Of a stretch of DNA of 64,000 nucleotides, positions 33,769 to 42,417 are shown piece by piece. The position numbers and the translations under genes were made by a program. The notes under the pieces are model-generated. The model was not told where the DNA came from, searched no databases, and was given only the letters and a program-made list of their open reading frames with translations. The stretch lies in contig NZ_JAAMRE010000015.1 of NCBI RefSeq assembly GCF_013522705.1, positions 1 to 64,000 on the forward strand, in the 5' to 3' direction. The stretch's first letter is position 1; each line of letters begins with the position of its first letter. This DNA comes from Pseudomonas lurida (GTDB taxonomy: Bacteria; Pseudomonadota; Gammaproteobacteria; Pseudomonadales; Pseudomonadaceae).

Positions 33769-34090
33769 GGCCAGCAAGACCGATCCCTTTCATTTGCGGG
33801 ACGTTTCCGAGAGAATCCCACGGCCTTGTTTCCGTCGGATCAGGTAGCTAGTCTCGCCCAGTCATCGAGTTTTCGGTGACCGGACGTGCAAGTCCGCCGA
33901 CGGTAATACTCAAAAGCTTTAACTCTTTAACGTCTGTTTTTTCAGGCGGTAATTCGTTATGGCAGTTGTACGCGGGAGATCTTCGGATCTACCGAACTCC
34001 GTCTCGGTCTTGCACACCCGCGTACCGCTGCCACCCTAATTCGCGTGCAAGCGAATGGTGCAGCTTCTTATCTGACGGAGAAGCGACATC
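33769..34090 (+). ncRNA. Structured 5' leader RNA of DUF6124 copy B
   Basis: Second copy of the leader. The first 128 bases differ from copy A at three positions. Hairpins: 33862-33879; CGGAC-GTGCAA-GTCCG at 33881-33896; P1 GGCAGTTGTACGC (33961-33973) with GCGTACCGCTGCC (34020-34032); P2 AGATC-TTCG-GATCT (33977-33990); P3 ACCGA/TCGGT (33991-34008); CTTGCAC (34009-34015); ATTCGC-GTGCAA-GCGAAT (34039-34056). Relative to copy A, P2 changes C-G to T-A, the innermost P1 pair changes T-A to C-G, and P3 is rewritten but still pairs. The linker (33898-33960) is unrelated to A in sequence yet also contains a hairpin, CGTCTG-TTTTTT-CAGGCG. Confidence 0.72.
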
Positions 34091-34387
34091 ATGGTCAAAG
34101 TTACCCCCGATCCACCCCACTTCCCCAGCGAAGACGCCCTGCTCCACCGCCGCGCCATCGACTACTACCTCAAAGCCTGCGCCCCCGATGCGCCCACTTT
34201 CACCCTGAACGGCAACCTGAGCCTCGAAGACGCCCTCGCCCACGCGGCGGATTTGTTGCACTGCGCGGTGGGCACCGCACATTCGTCGGGGGAAGCGATG
34301 GATGTGCAGCAGCGGGCGGTGATGCATTTGGTGGAGATGGCAAAGGGAGTGGTGGATCAGGCTCTGGAGTGTGTGCAGCCTCAATGA
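34091..34387 (+). CDS. DUF6124 small protein, copy B
   Basis: 98 residues, almost identical to copy A from the start codon to the stop and onward through the following REPIN, showing a recent segmental duplication. The ATG follows CGGAG by ten bases. As in copy A there is no signal peptide or membrane helix. It is divergent from the STM2901-like/carrier-like pair, and the leader lies in the shared intergenic region. Confidence 0.8.
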   Translation: MVKVTPDPPHFPSEDALLHRRAIDYYLKACAPDAPTFTLNGNLSLEDALAHAADLLHCAVGTAHSSGEAMDVQQRAVMHLVEMAKGVVDQALECVQPQ

Positions 34388-34403
34388 ACGACACATAACT
34401 AAC

Positions 34404-34492
34404 GTGGGAGGGGGCTTGCCCCCGATAGCGGTGGACCGGTCAGCTAATCTGTGACTGACACACCACAATCGGGGGCAAGCCCCTTCCCGCAT
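34404..34492. repeat. REPIN, GI type, duplicated with DUF6124 copy B
   Basis: Same REPIN as at 32612, identical for its first 56 bases, then diverging at 34460 but ending in GGGGGCAAGCCCC. It marks the right edge of the module duplication, next to the convergent exonuclease gene. Confidence 0.82.
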
Positions 34493-34511
34493 TTCCAGCG
34501 GAGTTGTTCTG

Positions 34512-35123
34512 TCAGAACCCGCGATGTTTCTTCAGGTGCTCATTGATCTTCGCCGCCGGCACCTTCTGCAAGGTGCACAGCAGGTCGTGGGACAGTTCGC
34601 GCAGGCCATGGGTACGTCGCAATTCCTGGGCCAAATGCGCCGTCAGGTTGGCGGCCATTTCCGCGTCCGCCAATGCACGGTGAGCCTTGCCGGTGTGAGG
34701 CAGTTGAGCGAAAGCATTCAAGGTGCCGAGCTTATGGTTGGGTGCCGAGGGCATCAGGCGGCGGGCCAGTAGCAGGGAACAGGCGAATTTCTGCAGGCGG
34801 GTGCGGCGGATCAGGCCCAGTTCGTAGTCCCAGAATTTCTGGTCGAATGCGGCGTTGTGCGCCAGCAGCGGCGTGATGCCGACGAACTCGTTGACTTCGT
34901 TCATCACCCGCTCGGCCGGTGGTGCGCTGCGCAACATGGCGGTGCTGATGCCGGTCAGTTGTTCGATAAAGCCCGGCACGCGCACGCCGGCATTCATCAG
35001 GCTCTGGTAGCGGTCGACGATTTGCCCGCGCTCAAGGATGACCACGGCAATTTCCGTGGCCCGGCACTGGCTGCTCGGGGTGATGCCGGTGGTTTCAAAG
35101 TCGATGACCGCTATACGTTCCAA
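34512..35123 (-). CDS. DEDDh 3'-5' exonuclease (DnaQ/epsilon-like)
   Basis: A 203-residue exonuclease-domain protein. The ExoI motif VIDFETTG (D8, E10), ExoII LLAHNAAFDQKFW (near residue 93) and ExoIII KAHRALADAEMAANL (H and D) give the complete DEDDh set. It is not DnaQ itself, since the polymerase-binding C-terminus is absent; a general DNA/RNA-trimming role is likely. It follows the NYN-domain gene by 25 bases on the same strand. Confidence 0.85.
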   Translation of the reverse strand: MERIAVIDFETTGITPSSQCRATEIAVVILERGQIVDRYQSLMNAGVRVPGFIEQLTGISTAMLRSAPPAERVMNEVNEFVGITPLLAHNAAFDQKFWDYELGLIRRTRLQKFACSLLLARRLMPSAPNHKLGTLNAFAQLPHTGKAHRALADAEMAANLTAHLAQELRRTHGLRELSHDLLCTLQKVPAAKINEHLKKHRGF

Positions 35124-35148
35124 ACCTGTTCCTACTCCGTCAAAACAA

Positions 35149-35625
35149 CTATTTAAGCAGCAACGCGCCTTCGATCGGCACGTAGCGGCTGGCGGCGCGT
35201 ATCAAAGAATTGGCCGTGAGCCCCGGCACGCCATAAGCCACGGCTTCAACGCCATGTTTGTGGATGATGCGTTCGAGCAGCATGTCGAAATCACCGTCAC
35301 CGGAGGCCAGCACCACTTCGTCGACGTGGTCGGCGGCGTCCATGATGTCGAGGGTGATACCCACGTCCCAGTCGCCCTTGGCCGAGCCGTCGCTGCGCTG
35401 GATATACGGCTTGAGCTTTACCGTAAAGCCCAGGTTGCGCAGGATCTGCTGGAACTGCTGCTGCTTGCTGTCGCCCCGGTCGATGGCATAGGCATACGCC
35501 TCGACGATCTGCCCGCGGGAGCTGATATCAGCCCACAGGGCGGCGTAGTTGAAGTGGCAGCCATAGGCCTGGCGCACGGTGTAATAGAGGTTTTGTACAT
35601 CGGCGAACACTGCAATTTTCTTCAC
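35149..35625 (-). CDS. NYN-domain (LabA/DUF88-type) putative ribonuclease
   Basis: A 158-residue PIN-like NYN protein. MKKIAVFADVQNLYYTV gives the first acidic residue plus Asn. WDVGITLDIMDAADHVDEVVLASGDGDFDMLLERI supplies the remaining conserved aspartates. Such proteins are predicted metal-dependent RNases. It probably forms an operon with the downstream exonuclease gene. Confidence 0.8.
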   Translation of the reverse strand: MKKIAVFADVQNLYYTVRQAYGCHFNYAALWADISSRGQIVEAYAYAIDRGDSKQQQFQQILRNLGFTVKLKPYIQRSDGSAKGDWDVGITLDIMDAADHVDEVVLASGDGDFDMLLERIIHKHGVEAVAYGVPGLTANSLIRAASRYVPIEGALLLK

Positions 35626-35753
35626 CGCACTTCCCCATGACAGCCATTTGGACCCGGCATACGGGGGTCCGCAAAGGCGCCAGTATGCCAGCCACAGGGA
35701 AGTTTCCGGGAAAAAATCAGACCGGGGCGCTATGCCGCCCCGGCCTGGCGGTG

Positions 35754-36488
35754 TCAGACGAAGGAATCGTCATCATCGAAGACGGAAGAGTCGTCGGAAT
35801 AATCGCTATCGGCAAAGCTGTCGGCGTTGTTGCCGCCCCAGCTGTCGTTGCCGGCGAACTTCTGGTCATCGTTGCCCCAGTTGCCTTGATCGCTGGCCGG
35901 CGCCGGTTGCTCGATGATTTCTTCCACCACCTGTGGTTGCTGGTTGTGGTGGAACAGGCTGCTGATGCCCTCGGCCAGCAACACACCACCGGCCACGCCC
36001 GCTGCGGTTTTCATGGCGCCGCCAAGGAAACCGCTGCCCACGGGCGCGGCAGGTGCTTGGGGGGGCTGCTGATAGCTCTGTTGCGGCGCAGGCTGGCTGA
36101 AGGAGGGCCGCGCCGGTTCGCGCCAACCGCCGCCCGTGGAGGCCGGGGCGCTCTGGGTGGGTTGCGCGTCGCGGGAGCCGCCGCCAAAAATGCTCGACAG
36201 GAAACCGCCACCGCTGGAGGCGGCGGGTTGCGCGGATTTGGCGCGTTGCAATTGTTCCTGCAACTGCTGAATCTGCTGCGCCTGTTGCTTGTTCTGCGCG
36301 TCGAGGCTCTGCAGGGCGTGTTCCTGCACCAGAATCGACTGGGTCATGTAGTACCCGGCGGCCGGTTGGCGAGTCATGTGCTCCTTGATCCGCGCTTCGG
36401 CCTGGGCGTCGCGGGGGGCTGAGTCCGTTTCGGCTTGCTGCAACCGTGAAAACAGTCCATCGATCAGGGTTTGCTCTTCGCTGTTCAT
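35754..36488 (-). CDS. DUF2076 family protein
   Basis: A 244-residue protein beginning MNSEEQTLIDGLFSRLQQAE, the DUF2076 N-terminus. It continues with a glutamine-rich predicted coiled coil (QAQQIQQLQEQLQRAK, near 70-85), a low-complexity S/G/P/Q region, a glycine-rich hydrophobic segment (GGAMKTAAGVAGGVLLAEG) and a strongly acidic tail. Function unknown; possibly membrane-associated. Confidence 0.78.
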   Translation of the reverse strand: MNSEEQTLIDGLFSRLQQAETDSAPRDAQAEARIKEHMTRQPAAGYYMTQSILVQEHALQSLDAQNKQQAQQIQQLQEQLQRAKSAQPAASSGGGFLSSIFGGGSRDAQPTQSAPASTGGGWREPARPSFSQPAPQQSYQQPPQAPAAPVGSGFLGGAMKTAAGVAGGVLLAEGISSLFHHNQQPQVVEEIIEQPAPASDQGNWGNDDQKFAGNDSWGGNNADSFADSDYSDDSSVFDDDDSFV

Positions 36489-36659
36489 GGCGACCTCGTT
36501 AGATTGCCGGTAGAAATCGTGGTCCTGCCCTTGATCAGGCCAGGTGCGTGCTAGTTATGGGGCTGTTACCAATTGTTTCAATGGTCTTTACTCAAGGTTT
36601 ACGTTTGTGCCCCTGCGATGCTGATCGGTTAAAGTGTCGCCCTCGTTTACAGGCCTGCG

Positions 36660-37328
36660 ATGAACCTGATGAATCCGTTAGACGTACTGCGCGACTCCTT
36701 CCGTTTTACCCTGCGCAACCTGGGCGCCATCGTTCAGCTTTGCCTGCCCTGGGTGATCCTCGAAGCGGTGCTGCAACAAGTGCTCGACCATACGCTCGGC
36801 GCGGACGCCTTCCCCGGTTACAGCGTGATAGTGGGTTTGCTCGTCTACCCGGTGTATACCGGTGCCCTGATTCTGTTCCTTGACGCCCGAACCCGTGGCC
36901 AGACGCCGCGCACCCGCGATGTGTGGGCGATGGCGCTGACCCTGTGGCCGCGTTTCGCGCTGCTGACGGCCATGAGCACGCTGCTGATTCTGCTGGGGCT
37001 GTCGCTGTATTTCCTGCCGGGCCTATGGCTGATGGTGGTGCTGGGGTTTGCCGAGTACCTGCTGGTGCTGCGCGGCATGCCGGCGCTGGAGGCGATGAAG
37101 GAAAGCCTGCGCCTGACCCGTGGGCATTTCTGGCGCATCCTCGTCTGCCTGCTGTGTGTGATGACACCCCTGTGGCTGCTCAAGGGCGCCAGTGTCGCGG
37201 CGTATCCCGAGCCGGCGCCGTTGCTGGGTGTGCTGATCGACAGTGCTCACAGTTTCCTGCAGCTGTTTACCAGTGTGGTGCTGTTCCGTTTATTCATGCT
37301 GATCGGTGGCGACGCCGACGCGCGGTGA
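36660..37328 (+). CDS. YciC-like integral membrane protein
   Basis: A 222-residue protein with about five or six hydrophobic helices, starting NPLDVLRDSFRFTLRNLGAIVQLCLPWVILEAVL. The segment VLRGMPALEAMKESLRLTRGHFWRIL is characteristic of the UPF0259/YciC group. Function unknown. An internal ATG at 36669 is a possible start. The EEP-domain gene follows 39 bases later. Confidence 0.7.
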   Translation: MNLMNPLDVLRDSFRFTLRNLGAIVQLCLPWVILEAVLQQVLDHTLGADAFPGYSVIVGLLVYPVYTGALILFLDARTRGQTPRTRDVWAMALTLWPRFALLTAMSTLLILLGLSLYFLPGLWLMVVLGFAEYLLVLRGMPALEAMKESLRLTRGHFWRILVCLLCVMTPLWLLKGASVAAYPEPAPLLGVLIDSAHSFLQLFTSVVLFRLFMLIGGDADAR

Positions 37329-37367
37329 TATGCTCCCGCCATCCCTGACACGCCTTAAGCCGAGCCG

Positions 37368-38456
37368 ATGACCCGTTTATTGCGCATCACCTTGCTGGGC
37401 CTGCTGATCGTCGCGGGCCTGGCGAGCGCCTTGATCTACAGCCTCACCTGGCGCCCCGAACCCAGGCAGACCCTGCCCGTCAGTTGCGTGGCGCCACGGG
37501 CGCCTACCCTGCTGCCCGGGCAGGCGCTCAAAGTGATGACCTGGAACGTGCAATACCTGGCCGGCAAGAACTACGTGTTCTGGTACGACACCGCCGACGG
37601 CAGCGGCCCGGACGAGCGCCCCACCGTGGAAGACATGGCCGTCAGCCTCGACGAAGTGGCGCGGATAATCCGCGATGAACAACCCGACCTCCTGCTGTTG
37701 CAGGAACTCGACGAAAACGCCAAGCCCTCCCATTACCAGGACCAACTCGCGTTGCTGCAAGAGCGCCTGGTCGACCTCTACCCGTGCAGCGCCCAGGCGT
37801 TCGACTGGAAAGCCGATTTCGTGCCCGACCTGCATATTTTCGGCAGCGTCGGGCGCAAGCTCGCCACCCTCAGCCGCTACCAGATCGAACACGCCGAACG
37901 CCTGCAACTGCCGGTGCCGGATGCTGGACTGATCAGCCGCCAGTTCCAGCCCAAGCCCGCCCTGCTGCTGACGTACCTGCCGTTGAGTGATGGCGGCCAG
38001 CTGGCGGTGCTCAACACGCGTCTGAATCCCGATATGCCGGGGCACAGTGCCGTGCAGGAACAGGTGCAGGCCACGGTCAAGCTGTTGGATAAATTCGAGG
38101 GGCGTGGCACACCGTGGTTGATCGGCGGCGATTTCAATCTGCTGCCGCTGGGGCAATTCCTGCGCCTGGACGCCAGCAAACGCGGGCAGTATTCGCCGGA
38201 CAGCGAGCTGCACCTGCTGTGGGACAAGTACCCGATGATCCCGAGCAACAGCCAATCCAGCGGCATCGACCGGGAGAAATGGCTGACGTACTTCCCCAAC
38301 GACCCGAGCATCGACGGCCCGGATCGCACGGTCGATTACCTGTTCCACAGCCCGCGCATCAAGCGGGTGGAGGCCAAGGTGCGGCAGGAGGATACGTTGC
38401 GCATTTCCAACCATTTGCCGGTGATTGCCCGCTTCCTGCTGCCCGCCGCGCAATAA
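37368..38456 (+). CDS. Endonuclease/exonuclease/phosphatase-family protein, membrane-anchored
   Basis: A 362-residue protein with an N-terminal membrane helix or uncleaved signal (LRITLLGLLIVAGLASALIYSL), then an EEP domain: KVMTWNVQYLAG (Asn), LLLLQELDEN (Glu metal ligand), WLIGGDFNLLPLGQF (D and N), DRTVDYLFHS and SNHLPVIARF with the catalytic His. Substrate could be nucleic acid, phosphoinositide-like or other phosphodiester; not decidable here. Likely co-transcribed with the YciC-like gene. Confidence 0.82.
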   Translation: MTRLLRITLLGLLIVAGLASALIYSLTWRPEPRQTLPVSCVAPRAPTLLPGQALKVMTWNVQYLAGKNYVFWYDTADGSGPDERPTVEDMAVSLDEVARIIRDEQPDLLLLQELDENAKPSHYQDQLALLQERLVDLYPCSAQAFDWKADFVPDLHIFGSVGRKLATLSRYQIEHAERLQLPVPDAGLISRQFQPKPALLLTYLPLSDGGQLAVLNTRLNPDMPGHSAVQEQVQATVKLLDKFEGRGTPWLIGGDFNLLPLGQFLRLDASKRGQYSPDSELHLLWDKYPMIPSNSQSSGIDREKWLTYFPNDPSIDGPDRTVDYLFHSPRIKRVEAKVRQEDTLRISNHLPVIARFLLPAAQ

Positions 38457-38473
38457 ATGTAGAAGGCTTAGGG

Positions 38474-40984
38474 TTACGACTTTCGGGGTTTGATCCGCGC
38501 GGTCGGCTCGGCTATCAGCGGATCATCCGGCCAGTAATGCTTGGGATACCTGCCCTTCAGGTCTTTCTTCACCTCGGCATAGGTACTGCGCCAGAAGTTC
38601 GCCAAGTCCTGCGTCACCTGCACCGGCCGCCGTGCCGGGGACAACAGGTGCAGCTTCACCACCTGGCGCCCGCCGGCGATGCGCGGCGTGTCGGCCAGGC
38701 CGAACAGTTCCTGCAAGCGCACCGCCAGAATCGGCGGTTGTTCGCTGTAGTCCAAACGCACCGATGAACCCGAAGGGACTTTGATGTGCTGCGGCGCGAG
38801 TTCGTCGAGGCGCTGGGGCAGCGGCCAGGGCAGCAGGTTGTGCAGATAGCTGGAGATATCCAGGTTGGCGAAGTGGCTCAGGCGCGAGACTTTTCCCAAG
38901 TACGGCATCAGCCAGTGCTCCAGGCCGGCCAGCAACGCGTTGTCACTGAGGTCGGGCCACTCGCTGGTTTTGCCGGCGTCCAACTGACGCAGCAGCATCA
39001 CCCGGGATTGCCATTGGCGTAGTTCCGGGGTCCAGGGCAACAGTTCCAAGCCTTTGCGCCGCACCAGATTCACCAGCGCCTGACTGCGCGCGGCTTCGTC
39101 GAGGCCGGTCAGCGGTTCGCGGCTGAGCACCAGTTCACCGACTTTGCGCTGGCGCTCGGCACGCAGTACGCCTTCGCGTTCGTCCCAATCCAGTTGATCG
39201 ACGTTGCGCACTTGCTCGGCGAGCACCGTGTCGAACAGCGCCGGATCGAAATCCGCCGCCAGGTAAATGCGTTCTTCGCGCTGGCCCTGGCGGCTGCCCA
39301 GGTCGGCGATCACCAGCCACGGTTGTTTCATCAGGCTGTCGGCCTCGGCGAACAGCGCCGCGCGGCCATTGGCCAGGCGGTATTCGGCGCCGCCGGGGCG
39401 ACGCTGCTGGGCCACGCGGTCCGGGTAGGCCAGCGCCAGTAAGGCGCCGAGCCAGCGCGGGTGGTCTGGATCGGCCACCGCTTGCGTCGGCTTGCCGCGC
39501 AGGTACCCGCGATATTGCCGCGCCAGTTGCCTGGCCCGCTGCACGCCACCTTGGCCGCCGCGTGCGCGTTCTTCGCCGGACATCAACGCCAGACGGCTAT
39601 GCAGGTCCGCACCGGCACCGCGCAAAATATCGCGCTCGCCCAATAGCGCGGCGACGTCACACGCGGTGGCCGCCAGCCCCAGATCTTGCCCGCGCAGCAG
39701 CAAATGAGCGATGCGCGGATGGGCCGGCAACTCGGCCATCTTCTGCCCATGCGCCGTCAGTTTTTCTTCACTCAATGCCCCCAGACGCACCAACAAGTCC
39801 TGGGCCTGGGCATACGCGGCGGTCGGTGGCACATCGAGCCAAACGAGCTGCGCGGGCGTCACGCCCCAGCGCGCCAACTGCAAGGCCAGACCGGCGAGGT
39901 CGGCGGCGAGGATTTCCGCGCTGCCATACGCGGCCAGGCCTTCATGCTGGTCTTCGGACCACAACCGATAACACACCCCCGGTTCCAGGCGCCCGGCCCG
40001 GCCGGCGCGCTGGGTCGCACTGGCGCGGGAGATGCGTTGGGTGTCAAGGCGAGTCATGCCGCTGCCGGGGTCGAAACGCGGCACTCGCGCCAACCCGGCG
40101 TCAATCACTACACGCACGCCGTTGATGGTCAGGCTGGTCTCGGCGATGTTGGTGGCCAGGACCACCTTGCGTTTGCCGGGCGGCGCGGGGTCGATAGCGG
40201 CGCGCTGGGCGTTGAGGTCCAGCTCGCCGTGCAGCGGGCACAGCAGCACATCGGGGCTGTCGCCCAGGGCGTCGGCAAGCTGCTGGTGGACCCGGCGAAT
40301 CTCCGCCTGGCCCGGCAGGAACACCAGCACACTGCCGGTTTCGTCATGCAGGGCTTCAAGGACGGTTTGCACCACGCGCGGTTCGATAAACTCACCGGGC
40401 TGATACGGCCGCCCCCAGCGCATCTGCACCGGAAACATGCGCCCTTCGCTGCGCAGGATCGGTGCGTCGTCCAGCAAACCGGCCAGGCGCTCGCCTTCGA
40501 GGGTGGCGGACATCAACAGGATTTTCAGCGGCTGCTCATCGCGAAACAGCTCGCGGCCATTCAGGCTCAGGGCCAGCGCCAGGTCGGCGTCGAGGCTGCG
40601 CTCGTGAAATTCATCGAAGATCAGCAGGCCCACGCCCTCCAGGGCCGGGTCGTCCTGCAGGCGCCGCGTGAGAATGCCTTCGGTGACCACTTCGATACGC
40701 GTGTCGGGGCCGACTTTGCTGTCGAGGCGGATGCGATAGCCGACGGTGTCGCCGACTTTTTCGCCCAGCTCGCTGGCCAAGCGTTCGGCGGCGGCGCGCG
40801 CAGCCAGGCGGCGCGGTTCGAGCATCAGGATGGTCTGCCCGGCCAGCCACGTTTCATTCAACAGGGCCAAGGGCACGCGGGTGGTTTTACCGGCGCCGGG
40901 CGGTGCTTCGAGCACGGCTTCATGGCGATTGGCCAAAGCGTCACGCAGGGCGGGTAAAACATCATCGATGGGCAACGAATTCAT
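38474..40984 (-). CDS. hrpB: ATP-dependent helicase HrpB
   Basis: DEAH-type helicase of 836 residues. Motifs: LEAPPGAGKTTRVPLALL (I, near 24), FDEFHERSLDADLALAL (II), SATLEGERLA (III), VLVFLPGQAEIRRVHQQL (IV), ATNIAETSLTINGVRVVIDAG (V) and QRAGRAGRLEPGVCYRLW (VI). The long C-terminal HrpB domain contains FLLSPARRP-like LHLLSPARRPVQVTQDL and ends YPKHYWPDDPL. The ATG at 40984 follows GGAG; the earlier frame is upstream DNA. Confidence 0.92.
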   Translation of the reverse strand: MNSLPIDDVLPALRDALANRHEAVLEAPPGAGKTTRVPLALLNETWLAGQTILMLEPRRLAARAAAERLASELGEKVGDTVGYRIRLDSKVGPDTRIEVVTEGILTRRLQDDPALEGVGLLIFDEFHERSLDADLALALSLNGRELFRDEQPLKILLMSATLEGERLAGLLDDAPILRSEGRMFPVQMRWGRPYQPGEFIEPRVVQTVLEALHDETGSVLVFLPGQAEIRRVHQQLADALGDSPDVLLCPLHGELDLNAQRAAIDPAPPGKRKVVLATNIAETSLTINGVRVVIDAGLARVPRFDPGSGMTRLDTQRISRASATQRAGRAGRLEPGVCYRLWSEDQHEGLAAYGSAEILAADLAGLALQLARWGVTPAQLVWLDVPPTAAYAQAQDLLVRLGALSEEKLTAHGQKMAELPAHPRIAHLLLRGQDLGLAATACDVAALLGERDILRGAGADLHSRLALMSGEERARGGQGGVQRARQLARQYRGYLRGKPTQAVADPDHPRWLGALLALAYPDRVAQQRRPGGAEYRLANGRAALFAEADSLMKQPWLVIADLGSRQGQREERIYLAADFDPALFDTVLAEQVRNVDQLDWDEREGVLRAERQRKVGELVLSREPLTGLDEAARSQALVNLVRRKGLELLPWTPELRQWQSRVMLLRQLDAGKTSEWPDLSDNALLAGLEHWLMPYLGKVSRLSHFANLDISSYLHNLLPWPLPQRLDELAPQHIKVPSGSSVRLDYSEQPPILAVRLQELFGLADTPRIAGGRQVVKLHLLSPARRPVQVTQDLANFWRSTYAEVKKDLKGRYPKHYWPDDPLIAEPTARIKPRKS

Positions 40985-41094
40985 ACTGGCTCCAAAGCAG
41001 AGCGGCGAGTATAACGGCGAACTGCCGGATGCCGACGCTGGTCTCAAGGCCGGTGTTATATAGTCGCGTATCAACCCTGTTGAGGAGATTGTCC

Positions 41095-41514
41095 ATGCGT
41101 ATCGCTTCCCGAGTCATCGGCGGTGTTTTAGCCGTCACCCTGCTCAGCCAATTGACCGCCTGCGGCTCGATTTTCTACCCCGACCGCCGCGGCCAGATCG
41201 ACGGCAAGATCGACCCGACCATCGCTGTGCTTGATGCCGTGGGCCTGCTGTTTTATGTGATCCCTGGCCTGATCGCGTTTGGCGTCGACTTCGCCACGGG
41301 CGCGATCTATTTCGAGCCGGGCAAGACTGCCCAGGTCGCCCCGGAAAAACTCCACGAAGCCATCGGCGCCGACGGCCAGGTCGACAACGCCAAGCTGCAA
41401 AGCATCATTCAGAAAGAAACCGGCCGCAGCCTGCCGCTGGACGACCCGCGCCTGATCCAGTTCAAGGGTAGCGTGCAACAACTCGCCGCCCTTGGCCTGC
41501 AACCCGCCGCCTAA
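41095..41514 (+). CDS. Predicted lipoprotein, function unknown
   Basis: 139 residues with a lipoprotein signal MRIASRVIGGVLAVTLLSQLTACGSIF (lipobox LTAC, Cys23). The mature N-terminal half, with YPDRRGQIDGKIDPTIAVLDAVGLLFYVIPGLIAFGVDFATGAIYF, has a hydrophobic segment, a layout seen in several short proteobacterial lipoproteins. The C-terminal half is polar. Ribosome site GAGGAG. Ends nine bases before the CDF gene. Confidence 0.75.
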   Translation: MRIASRVIGGVLAVTLLSQLTACGSIFYPDRRGQIDGKIDPTIAVLDAVGLLFYVIPGLIAFGVDFATGAIYFEPGKTAQVAPEKLHEAIGADGQVDNAKLQSIIQKETGRSLPLDDPRLIQFKGSVQQLAALGLQPAA

Positions 41515-41523
41515 GGACAGCCC

Positions 41524-42417
41524 ATGACCAGCAGTCCCGAACACGCCCGGCTGTTGCGCCTGGCCACTCGCGCCTCGGTTGCGGTGGCCTGTGTACTGAT
41601 CATCACCAAGGCCATCGCCTGGTGGTTCAGCGGCTCGGTGAGCATGCTTGCCGGCTTGACCGACTCGCTGCTGGACGGGGTGACGTCGCTGCTCAATCTG
41701 CTCGCCGTGCATTACGCGCTGCGACCGGCCGATGACGATCACCGTTACGGGCATGGCAAGGCGGAGTCGTTGGCCGGCATGGCCCAGGCGTTATTTATCG
41801 GCGGCAGTGCGGTGTTGATCGCACTGCAGGCCTATGAGCGCCTGCAGCATCCGGAACCGGTGGGCGCGCCATGGCTGAGCATCGGCGTGATTGTGTTCTC
41901 CCTGTTGCTGACCGTGGCCCTGCTGATGCTGCAACACCGAGTGGTCCGTGAAACCGGCTCCAACGCCGTGCGCGCCGACTCGCTGCACTATCGCTCGGAC
42001 CTGCTGCTCAACGGCAGCATCCTGCTGGCGCTGGTGCTGGCCGCCATGGGGTTGCATCAGGTGGATGCCTGGTTCGGCCTGGGGATCGCCGCCTACATTT
42101 TGTGGAGTGCCATCCATATCGCCCGGGAAAGCTTTGCGGTGCTGATGGACGAAGAACTGCCGCCCGACGTCAGCCAGCACATGCTGGAGCTGGCCCGTGG
42201 CGTGCCCGGTGTGCTGGGCGCCCATGACCTGCGCACGCGGGTATCGGGCAACCATTGGTTCGTGCAATTGCACCTGGAACTGCCGGGGGACCTGACCTTG
42301 TCAGTGGCCCATGACATCAGCGACCAGGCCGCCGATGCCATTCACGCCGCCTACCCGCGCGCCGAAGTGCTGGTACACGCCGACCCGCAGGAAGTGGTTA
42401 CAGGCGCCAAGGTCTAG
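41524..42417 (+). CDS. fieF: Cation diffusion facilitator, FieF-like
   Basis: Inner-membrane divalent-metal/proton antiporter, 297 residues. The metal site residues are in LAGLTDSLLDGVTSLLNLLAVHYALRPADDDHRYGHGKAESLAGM (D-xxx-D in helix II) and RADSLHYRSDLLLNGSILLAL (H-xxx-D in helix V). A C-terminal ferredoxin-like cytoplasmic domain ends near the stop. Exports Zn or Fe by family precedent. Its stop overlaps the convergent DUF6515 stop. Confidence 0.88.
   Translation: MTSSPEHARLLRLATRASVAVACVLIITKAIAWWFSGSVSMLAGLTDSLLDGVTSLLNLLAVHYALRPADDDHRYGHGKAESLAGMAQALFIGGSAVLIALQAYERLQHPEPVGAPWLSIGVIVFSLLLTVALLMLQHRVVRETGSNAVRADSLHYRSDLLLNGSILLALVLAAMGLHQVDAWFGLGIAAYILWSAIHIARESFAVLMDEELPPDVSQHMLELARGVPGVLGAHDLRTRVSGNHWFVQLHLELPGDLTLSVAHDISDQAADAIHAAYPRAEVLVHADPQEVVTGAKV

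Noticed and set aside
31969..34090. Group II intron, retron or diversity-generating element as the source of the duplicated leader
   Set aside because: No reverse transcriptase, no domain V-like hairpin and no adenine-biased variation; the copies are followed directly by small protein genes.
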